A DNA stretch of 61,229 nucleotides from NCBI RefSeq assembly GCF_910578445.1, contig NZ_CAJTQC010000018.1, forward strand, positions 1-61,229, given 5' to 3'. The notes beneath the pieces were generated by a model that saw only the letters and a list, made by a program, of their open reading frames with translations, did no database searches and had not been told where the DNA came from. The translations under genes were made by a program, and so were the position numbers. Positions 32,789 to 41,113 of this stretch are shown piece by piece; position 1 is the first letter of the stretch, and each line of letters opens with the position of its first letter. Origin of the DNA: an uncultured Duncaniella sp. (GTDB taxonomy: Bacteria; Bacteroidota; Bacteroidia; Bacteroidales; Muribaculaceae).

Positions 32789-35700
32789 CTATTGGTCAAT
32801 GGCCACGGTGCATTGCGAGAAGTGATTTGTAACATAAGCACGCGGTGAAACGCCGAAATGTTTCTTGAACAGGGATGAGAAATGACTTTGATTGCCAAAT
32901 CCGGTGCGCTCGCCGACCTCGCCTACGGTATATTCGCGTGTAAGTAGAAGTTCTGCCGCGCGGTTGAGCCGATAGACGCGCAACAGATCGTTTGGTGAAA
33001 TGCCTGTAAGCGCTTTTACTTTGCGATAGAAATTTGTCCTTGAGAATCCTAACTCCCGGCCTAACATGTTGACATTTAGATCGCAGTTGTCAAGGCTGTT
33101 GTCAATATAGGCATAAAGTTTTTCAAGGAATTTTTTATCTAAAGGAGATAATTCATCCTGATTATCCTTATTTACTCCGGCTTCGCTTATGCCGGCCGAG
33201 GCAAGAATCATGGTTGCCCGCTGCGAGCGTCTGTTATAGAGATTATTGACTCTGGCTATAAGAACATCCGGACTGAACGGTTTGCATAAATAGGCATCAG
33301 CTCCGCAATTGTATCCTTGAATTTTATGTTCGTCGAGAATCTTTGCGGTAAGGAGGATGACAGGTATGTGGCAAGTGGAACTATCTTCTTTAATTTTCCG
33401 GCATAGTTCGAATCCATCGGTTTCACCCGGCATCAGCACATCGCTTATTATGATGTCAGGACATTCCTGAGTTGCTTTCAGAAGCCCATCCTGACCGTCA
33501 AACGCCTGAATGACAGTGAAGTTGGGGCTGAATATGGTTGATATGAATGTATTCAGCGAGCTATTGTCGTCAATAATCAGTATTTTAGGCTTAATTTCAT
33601 CCGAGTCGTCAGTATCGGTGTTTGTATCCGGATTAGCCTCGTTGAATTGTTCTTTTTCGGCATTATCCTCATCATTTATTGTCGGTGTGAACGACACCGG
33701 TTTTTTATCGACCTGAATATCAGGAGATGTTGTCTGGAATTCGGAAGGAGAGAATGCTTCGTCACATACAGGAAATATGACTGTGAATGTCATGCCTCCG
33801 TTAGAATTTTTATTAGTCCTGATGATGCCTTTATGTTCTTTTACAAGATGTGACACAAAATGGAGTCCTATCCCGAATCCTTCAGTCTTTTTTGTGCTGT
33901 CGATACCAAGCAACCGTTTGAATGGCTGGAAGATTTTGGGTATGTCCTCTTCTTGGATGCCACAACCATTGTCGATCACTGAAATTTGTGCGTATGTGAA
34001 GTCATTATCGTTGTCAAATCCGTCAGGATGTTTTATAAGGTCAAGCCTCAGTGTGACGGTTCCGTTATCCGTCGAATACTTCACGGCGTTAATGATAAGA
34101 TTGCTGATGATTTTCTCAATCTTATCACTATCGTATGTCAGCATCGTATCATCGTCGGTGGTCTGCCGTTCAAACAGTATGGTCACGCGGTTTTCTGTAG
34201 CATAGAATGTGTAGAGTTTCGCCAACGATTCAAGTTGTAGAGCCAGATTGTTTTTGGCAACTTGCAGAGGGAGCGTTTCATTGTTGACACGACGGAAACT
34301 TAGAAGCTGATTTATAAGCGTCATCAGTCTCTCGACATTGCTGTCGATGAAATCGATTGATTCCTTGATTTGGTCGTCGGTCATTGATTTATGGTTGGCA
34401 CGGAGATATTTGGCCGGTCCGCATATCAGTGTGAGAGGAGTGCGGAGTTCATGGGAGATATTGGTAAAGAAGTTGATGCGGTTTGCTGTTGTCCGTTTCT
34501 CTTGTTTAATGCGCTCTTCGGAAAGCAGATATTTTTGCTTTATGAGTTTGAAACGAAGATAGCTGCGGTTGATTGTAAAAATGATGCTTAGAGCAAATAA
34601 CAGATATAGGAGTATGGCCGGGGTAGATAACCACGGATTCTGGGTGACCGTTATGTTCAGCAGTCTGACCGGTTCTTGCCACTCTCCACCTTTGAAACGA
34701 GCTTTGACATAGAATTCATAGTCGCCCGACGAAAGGTCGGAATATGATACACGTGTATAGTGGTCGTTGTTGATAAAATCCTTATCGCGTCCTTTAAGCA
34801 TGTAGGCATATTCGATGTTGCCCGGACTGTCGTAGCATACAGCGAAATACTCGATATTGATAGAGTTGTCTTTGTGGCTGATGGAGATTTGCTCGACTGA
34901 TGATTCGGCACGGTTTTCATCTTCGCCTCTTAGGATTGGTCTGTAGTCGGGGAGCTGCCACAAGCCACGAGTAACTACCGAAATTGGGGCGGGCGATTTT
35001 TTTAAGTCGGTCAACGGTGCTATTTCTTCAAGTCCTGCATTGCCACCGAACAGAATCTTACCTCCGGGCATTGACGCGACACATTTTTCATGAAACTGAT
35101 TTCCTCCGAGGCCTTCCGATTTCAGATATGAGTTGATTATCTTTCCATCGGAATTGAATCGGTAAATGCCATAGCTGCTGCTGGCCCATATATCTCCGTG
35201 GAGGTCTTGGGAGAGTCCGACAATGTCGAATTTATGATTGCCGAGACATGATGTGATTTCACGGGTCGCGAAATCAAAATGTAGCAAACCGTTGTGATAT
35301 GTGCCTATCCATAGTTTCTTGTCGCGGTCAAGCATCAGGTCTATGGCAGAGTCGATAGCTTTGCCGTCGGAACTTTCGACAATACTGACAGTCATGCTGT
35401 TTATGTCGATGAGGTAAAGATTATCGGTATAGGCCGAAATCAATACATGTTCATCGTCGTATGGAATGATTTTCGTAATGTTATTGGATTGAATGAGTGG
35501 CGTTGTAATCTTCTTGACTATATTGAGGTTTTGGTCAATGATGAAAAGTCCGCTATTGTCTGTTCCGACCCACATCTGTCCGGCGCTGTCCATGGCCATG
35601 CTGACGGCATTGACAAAAAACGGGAATTTCTTCAACATTTCAAGACTTCTGTGGCCTGAAGCGGATATAGTTGGTCTGCAAACGATAAGACTGTTGTTGT

Positions 35701-36895
35701 AGCCGATCCATAGACGCCCGTTGGAGTCCAAAGCCATTTCCTGAACAAAATCATGAGAAAACGAGTTGAGCGCTGTGGATGTATGACTGTTGAAATATTG
35801 TTTTGTCTTGGTTTTGCTGTCATAGAAGGCTATGCCGTTGTAGCGAGTCCCGACCCACAGATTTCCATTATTGTCAGGTGTGGCTCTTGTCACAAATTCG
35901 TCGCGGAATGATTTGATGAGTTTGCGGTTGATGTTGAAGATGCTTGGACGGTCGGCCATAAGTACTTCCCCTCTGTCGAATGTCGACACCCACACGTTTT
36001 TATCCCTGTCATAGAACAGGTTGGTAATCTCGTCGGTTTGGAGTTCGCTGAAATCGATGTTGTTGTATTTGTGACTGACGGAATCGGTTGCAGGATTGTA
36101 GACCAGCACACCCCGGTTGCCGGTGGCTATCAGCTGTATGCCGTCTTCAATAGTAAGTATACGGTTGATTTCCGTATCATCGCCGATTGAGGTAGGCGAC
36201 GTGCTACGGGTGGTCGTGTTGAATTTCAACACTCCGTTGGGTGTGCCGAGCAGAAGTCCGTTGTCCGTACAAGCGAGTGTTCTTACGTGGTTGTTTGGAT
36301 CGAATTCAAGTTTGATGGTCGGTTTGAGTGTTGAATCAATCCCCATCATACATGTCTCGTTGGAAATCCATAGTTGATTATCCGGACCTTTGACTGCCGT
36401 TTTGACAGACTCTCCGTCAATTCTTACGCGCAGGTCAATGCGTCCGGAGGCCTTGTCAAGTTCATATAGTCCTCCCGCTCCATAACATAGAAGCCGTCCG
36501 GCATATTCGATAAACCCGTAGCTGACAAAATCGTGCGTAGAGCCATTTTCAAGTTTAAAACGGCGGAATGTCTTTGTCCCTTTTTCGAGCGCGCAGACAC
36601 CGGTGTTTGTGGCTACCATGAGCCATCCGTCACTGTCATTGAACAGGTCTATTACAGAACTTGACGGAACTGTCTGATAATCGTCCTTGTCGCCAAAAAA
36701 AATGTCGTACTCATCACCATAGCTCTTGCACAGACCGTTGGCTGTGGCAATCCAGATATAACCATAGGAATCTTGGCCGATGGCACGCACGCAGAGGTTT
36801 GACAGTTCAGGTCGCCTTGCGGGTGTATAGGCCTCTAAATCAAAACTCCCGATAATGCACAGGAGTAAAATTAGGATTGTAGTAGATGTCTTCAA
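32789..36895 (-). CDS. hybrid two-component system sensor/regulator (HTCS)
   Basis: A 1368-residue single-protein sensor and regulator typical of Bacteroidales glycan loci. After a signal peptide come about 14 two-component-regulator propeller repeats (to about 670), a Y_Y_Y domain (about 680-745), one membrane helix (about 757-777), a histidine kinase with HELRTP (about 813), ATPase boxes NLIINAVKYS, DNGCGIQ and GFGIGLH, a receiver domain (IIDDNS, phospho-Asp near 1151 in ISDVLMPG) and a C-terminal AraC-type HTH (about 1265-1360). It should bind a glycan fragment in the periplasm and activate the locus. The start codon appears to be TTG. Confidence 0.93.
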   Translation of the reverse strand: MKTSTTILILLLCIIGSFDLEAYTPARRPELSNLCVRAIGQDSYGYIWIATANGLCKSYGDEYDIFFGDKDDYQTVPSSSVIDLFNDSDGWLMVATNTGVCALEKGTKTFRRFKLENGSTHDFVSYGFIEYAGRLLCYGAGGLYELDKASGRIDLRVRIDGESVKTAVKGPDNQLWISNETCMMGIDSTLKPTIKLEFDPNNHVRTLACTDNGLLLGTPNGVLKFNTTTRSTSPTSIGDDTEINRILTIEDGIQLIATGNRGVLVYNPATDSVSHKYNNIDFSELQTDEITNLFYDRDKNVWVSTFDRGEVLMADRPSIFNINRKLIKSFRDEFVTRATPDNNGNLWVGTRYNGIAFYDSKTKTKQYFNSHTSTALNSFSHDFVQEMALDSNGRLWIGYNNSLIVCRPTISASGHRSLEMLKKFPFFVNAVSMAMDSAGQMWVGTDNSGLFIIDQNLNIVKKITTPLIQSNNITKIIPYDDEHVLISAYTDNLYLIDINSMTVSIVESSDGKAIDSAIDLMLDRDKKLWIGTYHNGLLHFDFATREITSCLGNHKFDIVGLSQDLHGDIWASSSYGIYRFNSDGKIINSYLKSEGLGGNQFHEKCVASMPGGKILFGGNAGLEEIAPLTDLKKSPAPISVVTRGLWQLPDYRPILRGEDENRAESSVEQISISHKDNSINIEYFAVCYDSPGNIEYAYMLKGRDKDFINNDHYTRVSYSDLSSGDYEFYVKARFKGGEWQEPVRLLNITVTQNPWLSTPAILLYLLFALSIIFTINRSYLRFKLIKQKYLLSEERIKQEKRTTANRINFFTNISHELRTPLTLICGPAKYLRANHKSMTDDQIKESIDFIDSNVERLMTLINQLLSFRRVNNETLPLQVAKNNLALQLESLAKLYTFYATENRVTILFERQTTDDDTMLTYDSDKIEKIISNLIINAVKYSTDNGTVTLRLDLIKHPDGFDNDNDFTYAQISVIDNGCGIQEEDIPKIFQPFKRLLGIDSTKKTEGFGIGLHFVSHLVKEHKGIIRTNKNSNGGMTFTVIFPVCDEAFSPSEFQTTSPDIQVDKKPVSFTPTINDEDNAEKEQFNEANPDTNTDTDDSDEIKPKILIIDDNSSLNTFISTIFSPNFTVIQAFDGQDGLLKATQECPDIIISDVLMPGETDGFELCRKIKEDSSTCHIPVILLTAKILDEHKIQGYNCGADAYLCKPFSPDVLIARVNNLYNRRSQRATMILASAGISEAGVNKDNQDELSPLDKKFLEKLYAYIDNSLDNCDLNVNMLGRELGFSRTNFYRKVKALTGISPNDLLRVYRLNRAAELLLTREYTVGEVGERTGFGNQSHFSSLFKKHFGVSPRAYVTNHFSQCTVAIDQ

Positions 36896-36923
36896 CTGAG
36901 GTTTGCTGTTTTCATGATAATTG

Positions 36924-36931
36924 CAAAGATA
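36924..36931 (-). promoter_or_regulatory. candidate HTCS -7 element (TATCTTTG)
   Basis: Minus-strand TATCTTTG matches TAnnTTTG. The transcript would start near 36919, about 24 bases before the TTG start codon, supporting that start. Confidence 0.45.
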
Positions 36932-36988
36932 TATATTTATTTTGATTAAAGTTGAAAGGAAGTGTACCCATATGGTGACATCGATAAT

Positions 36989-37028
36989 TTTGACAAAGCT
37001 TTTTTAGCATTTAAACAAGTTTGACAAA
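36989..37028. repeat. direct repeat TTTGACAAA, candidate regulator site
   Basis: TTTGACAAA occurs at 36989-36997 and 37020-37028. The copies are 31 bases apart, close to three helical turns, about 85-125 bases ahead of the GH78 -7 element, a plausible place for AraC-domain binding. Confidence 0.4.
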
Positions 37029-37111
37029 ATTTGGAACATATGTTAATTGCTTGTGTGCGAATACGCAGAAAAATGACCAATGCCCGACAACGGTAAAGGA
37101 TGGTGAGTTGC

Positions 37112-37119
37112 TAACTTTG
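37112..37119 (+). promoter_or_regulatory. candidate -7 element (TAACTTTG) for the GH78 operon
   Basis: TAACTTTG sits 78 bases ahead of the GH78 ATG. The wider core TGCTAACTTTGC is identical at the SusC1 promoter apart from one base near its left end, and neither has a good -33 element, which suits activator-dependent promoters. Confidence 0.5.
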
Positions 37120-37197
37120 CATACGGACATCACCAAGAAAATTATCAGTAAAATCGTCTATATCTCAAACCGAGCAATCACATTATAAATTTTCTCC

Positions 37198-38925
37198 ATG
37201 AATATTAAGAAACTATGTTTACTCGCTCTTTTGGGCGCAGCTCTACTGCCTAACACAGCCACCGGTGAAATCAAGCGCACATCAGTGCAGCCGACGCGCA
37301 TTGTATGGATGTCGGATACGACCGGTGAGTACATAAAGAATCCCGAAATACTGATGAAAGATTTCAAGGGACAGGTATCTGTCGCTGATAATAGTTGCAC
37401 TGTGATGCGCAGTAGCGGCAATCATCAGGCTGCCATTCTTGTTGATTTCGGGAAGGAGCTACATGGGGCTATCAAGATTTCGTCGGGTATGCGTGCGTCG
37501 TCGCGTCCGCTACGTCTGAGAGTGCGTCTGGGAGAGTCGGTTTCTGAAGCCATGAGCGATGTCGCTCCGTACCATAATCCACATAATGCCACTAATGAGC
37601 ATGCAATGCGCGATTTTGAGATTCATGTTCCGTGGCTCGGTTCTCTTGAGCATGGTAACAGCGGTTTCCGTTTCGCCCGGATTGACCTTATCGATCAGGA
37701 TGTCGATTATCTGCTGCGCAATGTGCAGGCCATAAGCGTGATGATTGATGATCCGGAGGTGGGTTCGTTCAATTGCAGTGACGAGCGCTTGAATAAAATT
37801 TGGGAGACAGGTGCATATACAGTAAAACTCAATATGCAGGATTATCTCTGGGACGGTATAAAGCGCGACAGGCTCGTCTGGCTTGGAGACCTCCATCCTG
37901 AAGTGATGGCTGTCAATAATGTGTGGGGGAAGCATGATGTGGTGCGTCGTACGCTTGATTTTGCTAAGGCAGATACTCCGCTGCCCGGGTGGATGAATGG
38001 GTTCAGCTCCTACTCGATGTGGTGGCTTCTCATACACAGGGACTATTATCTCCATCACGGCGACATGGCTTACCTGAAAGAGAACCGTGACTATATATTA
38101 GACCTTGTCCGCCAGCTTGACGAGTGTGTGGATGTCAGCGGAGAGGAAAAAATGACAGGCGTGCGTTTTCTTGACTGGCCTACATCGGAGAAGCTCGACG
38201 TTATCCACGACGGTTTGCAGTCGCTTACATATATGACCCTTAAGGCCGCCCGCCAGATTGCCGGATGGCTTGACGATAAGGAGATGGATGCAGTGGCTGC
38301 TGAGACGCTCGCCCGCATGGAGAAATTCGAAATCAAACGGACTGATGCGAGTCAGGCTCTCAGCCTTAGTGTGCTGTCGGGGATGTCTAAAAATCCGGAT
38401 GCCGACTGTCGGACGCTCCTTGATAACGGTATAAACTCATTTTCACCGTTTTATGGCTATTATGCCGTCGAGGCACTTGCTGAAAACGGCTATGTTGAAA
38501 AAGCGATGGAAATGATAAGTGATTATTGGGGGGCTATGATTGACCTTGGCGCAACTACTTTCTGGGAAGATCTCAATTATCCAGACACAAAGAATGCGGC
38601 AAGAATCGATGAGATTGTTCCCTCCGGAAAATATGATATCCATAGTGAGGGCGGTGCTTATTGCTACGTCGGCTTACGTCTGAGCCTGTGTCATGGCTGG
38701 GGGGCCGGCCCGACTCCTTGGCTGCAACGCTATGTGCTTGGTGTCAAACCGCTTGAGCCCGGTTGCAGAACCATCCAAGTCAAACCGAATCTCGGCTATC
38801 TTTCATATGCCAGCGGAACTGTGCCGACTCCTTACGGTCCGGTGTCTGTAGAAGCACGCAAGGATTCGTCAGGTAAAACAGTAGTAAATGTCAAGGCCCC
38901 GAAGGGAGTGAAAGTTTCCAGATAG
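37198..38925 (+). CDS. GH78-like alpha-L-rhamnosidase
   Basis: A 575-residue secreted protein with a signal peptide (about 1-23) and the GH78 (alpha/alpha)6 catalytic domain. The diagnostic block DGIKRDRLVWLGDLHPE (219-235) matches the usual DGxKRDRxxWxGD with catalytic-site acids. The late SLCHGWGAGPTPWLQRYVLG (about 500-520) and the small C-terminal beta-sandwich fit. It is shorter than many GH78 enzymes, with only one N-terminal beta module (about 60-185). It should remove terminal alpha-L-rhamnose. It heads the plus-strand operon opposite the regulator. Confidence 0.88.
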   Translation: MNIKKLCLLALLGAALLPNTATGEIKRTSVQPTRIVWMSDTTGEYIKNPEILMKDFKGQVSVADNSCTVMRSSGNHQAAILVDFGKELHGAIKISSGMRASSRPLRLRVRLGESVSEAMSDVAPYHNPHNATNEHAMRDFEIHVPWLGSLEHGNSGFRFARIDLIDQDVDYLLRNVQAISVMIDDPEVGSFNCSDERLNKIWETGAYTVKLNMQDYLWDGIKRDRLVWLGDLHPEVMAVNNVWGKHDVVRRTLDFAKADTPLPGWMNGFSSYSMWWLLIHRDYYLHHGDMAYLKENRDYILDLVRQLDECVDVSGEEKMTGVRFLDWPTSEKLDVIHDGLQSLTYMTLKAARQIAGWLDDKEMDAVAAETLARMEKFEIKRTDASQALSLSVLSGMSKNPDADCRTLLDNGINSFSPFYGYYAVEALAENGYVEKAMEMISDYWGAMIDLGATTFWEDLNYPDTKNAARIDEIVPSGKYDIHSEGGAYCYVGLRLSLCHGWGAGPTPWLQRYVLGVKPLEPGCRTIQVKPNLGYLSYASGTVPTPYGPVSVEARKDSSGKTVVNVKAPKGVKVSR

Positions 38926-38977
38926 ATGTAGGAGTCTCCTTCCTGCACACCTCAATCCTTAAAAGCAATATCTGATC

Positions 38978-41068
38978 ATGAATTACAGGGAACTATTATA
39001 TAGGGCCGTCGCGGCTGTGGTCTTGTCGTTGCCACTGACTCTTTCGGCTGACAGCGATGTCATAGACCTCTATCCTGATACATGGGTGGCAATTGACGGA
39101 ATCGACCGCGTTATGCCCACGGCGGATGACCATCCGCTTCGGACTGATAAGAATCGTACGGTCGGGATATTCTATGTGTCATGGCATTACGATTGGTTTC
39201 ATACGAATTTCAAGTCGCCATATGCTTCTGACGTGACAAAGATTCTTCAAGAAGACCCGGCCGCACGTCTGGATTATAACCATAGATTGTGGCCTCATGA
39301 ATTTGCTTACCATTGGGGAGAACCTGAGCTTGGATATTTCACAAGCTGTGATCCCTATGTGATAAGAAAAGATATTTCCATGCTCACGGATGCAGGAGTT
39401 GATGTCCTGATTCTTGACTGCACTAACGGAGTCTGCTATGTCGATGAATGGAATGCTCTGCTTTCTGTCATGACAGCTATGAAAAAGGAGGGAAATATCG
39501 TCCCGAAGGTGTGTTTCTGGGGCTATAATAATGAAGTGGCTAAGCGTCTGTATGATATTTATGAATATTATTATCTCGGCGAGCGCTACAAGGATTTGTG
39601 GTTCTATTGGGATGGCAAGCCTCTGCTGCTCTACAATGAAGAGGCCCAATATCCACAGGAAATGCGCGATTTTTTTACGCTACGTCATATGTGGTGGGGC
39701 TACTATAGCACGAACGGCAAACGCTATGTCGGGACAGAGGACCATTGGAGTTTTGGCTACGACATGCATGACCCGCATGTGAAGAATCTTGCTCCGGCCG
39801 AACGGGCATCGCTTCATGACGGGCGTTATGAACAGATGGCCGTCACACCTGCGCAGCATGCCTCTACCATGGTCGGGAAATCATGGACACTCGCTGCCGG
39901 CGAGCCTGCGCTCAATGAGTATGATCTTCCGAAGAAAAAGTTTTTCAATAAAAAGTGGATCGACCATCCCGAATATTATGGATTTTATTTCAAGGAACGT
40001 TGGGATGAAGCGCTAAGTGTCGACCCCGATTTTATCTATATCAATGATTGGAATGAATGGATCGCCGGGCAGTTTCCTGCTGCCGGGGGTGTGAATTTCA
40101 TGGGCCGTCAGAGCAACTATCATTTTGTTGATCAGTATAATGCCGAGTTCAACCGCACGATTCAGCCGATGAAGGGTGGGGGTACTGACAATTATTACAT
40201 GCAGATGGTCGACGGTATCCGTCGTTATAAGGGTGTTCGCGAAGCTCCGATTGCTACCCGTGCCACAGCTCTCGACATCAATTCGGATTTATCAATCTGG
40301 GACGGGGTCGTGGAGACATTCTATGACACTCCGTGCGACGTTGCCCACCGCGATTATACAGGCTATGGTGGTAATAAATATCAGAATGCTTCAGGCCGTA
40401 ATGATATATTGATTTCCAAGGTCAATGTGAATGGCGGAAAGGTGTCTTTTTATGTGGAGACTGCTTCTGCTCTCACTCCTTATACTGATGCAAACTGGAT
40501 GTTGCTGTTCATAAACACAGATTGTGATTTCAAAACTGGTTGGCATGGGTTCGATTTCCTTATCAATAAGGAATTTGAGTCAGACAGTCTGACGTATGTG
40601 ATGAGATGGGACACTGCTTCCTCGCAATGGGTGAGAACCTCTTTGGCTGAGTTCCGTACGGATGGCAATCGGCTTGTAGTTGAGATTCCGATGGCAGCCT
40701 TAGGTCTGATGGACTCCGAGAAGGGCAATTTCTATTTTAAATGGGCTGATAATCCGACCGATATTGATGACCCTATCTCACTTTGTCTAAACGGTGACAC
40801 CGCTCCCAATCGCCGTTTCTGCTATAATTTCCGCTGGAATTATTCTTCGACCAAGATAGATAGTGTGGATGAAACGAAAAATAATCTCCGTGTCACTCCG
40901 ATTGTCGGAAACAGACTGAATGTTGAATGTGCCGGAAACTTCACGGTCACAAATGTACTCGGGTCTGTAATGGCTTCAGGGTCAGGAACACAGACGGTTA
41001 CACTTCCAAGTGCGGGGCTCTATATTGTAACCTCACTTGGAAAGTCTGTCAAGGTGGTTGTGAGGTGA
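38978..41068 (+). CDS. GH71/99-like TIM-barrel protein with CBM9-like domain and type IX-like tail
   Basis: A 696-residue secreted protein (signal peptide about 1-24). Residues about 60-410 resemble the GH71/GH99 barrel: VGIFYVSWHYDWF, a LILDCTNG strand and the late WNEW motif. In GH99 endo-alpha-mannanases the pattern is WNEWxEG with both Glu residues catalytic; here it is WNEWIAG, so Glu360 is kept and the second position is Ala363. Residues about 440-610 look like a CBM9-type module. The tail (about 630-696) with NVLGSVMASG and GLYIVTSLGK resembles type IX sorting domains. The next gene is a paralogue. Activity uncertain. Confidence 0.8.
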   Translation: MNYRELLYRAVAAVVLSLPLTLSADSDVIDLYPDTWVAIDGIDRVMPTADDHPLRTDKNRTVGIFYVSWHYDWFHTNFKSPYASDVTKILQEDPAARLDYNHRLWPHEFAYHWGEPELGYFTSCDPYVIRKDISMLTDAGVDVLILDCTNGVCYVDEWNALLSVMTAMKKEGNIVPKVCFWGYNNEVAKRLYDIYEYYYLGERYKDLWFYWDGKPLLLYNEEAQYPQEMRDFFTLRHMWWGYYSTNGKRYVGTEDHWSFGYDMHDPHVKNLAPAERASLHDGRYEQMAVTPAQHASTMVGKSWTLAAGEPALNEYDLPKKKFFNKKWIDHPEYYGFYFKERWDEALSVDPDFIYINDWNEWIAGQFPAAGGVNFMGRQSNYHFVDQYNAEFNRTIQPMKGGGTDNYYMQMVDGIRRYKGVREAPIATRATALDINSDLSIWDGVVETFYDTPCDVAHRDYTGYGGNKYQNASGRNDILISKVNVNGGKVSFYVETASALTPYTDANWMLLFINTDCDFKTGWHGFDFLINKEFESDSLTYVMRWDTASSQWVRTSLAEFRTDGNRLVVEIPMAALGLMDSEKGNFYFKWADNPTDIDDPISLCLNGDTAPNRRFCYNFRWNYSSTKIDSVDETKNNLRVTPIVGNRLNVECAGNFTVTNVLGSVMASGSGTQTVTLPSAGLYIVTSLGKSVKVVVR

Positions 41069-41113
41069 GACGCCTTAGGAGATATTTTAGCATTTTATAG
41101 ATACCTGATACAA

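Larger units (their letters stand above)
36896..37197. other. divergent regulatory region, HTCS and GH78 operon
   Basis: This 302-bp region has no gene. It contains a -7 element for the regulator (36924-36931, minus), a direct repeat of TTTGACAAA (36989 and 37020), a palindrome AACATATGTT (37035-37044), and a -7 element for the GH78 operon (37112-37119). A 7-codon ATG frame (36915 to 36892, minus) overlaps the HTCS start and ends in a TGA within it. Confidence 0.5.
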
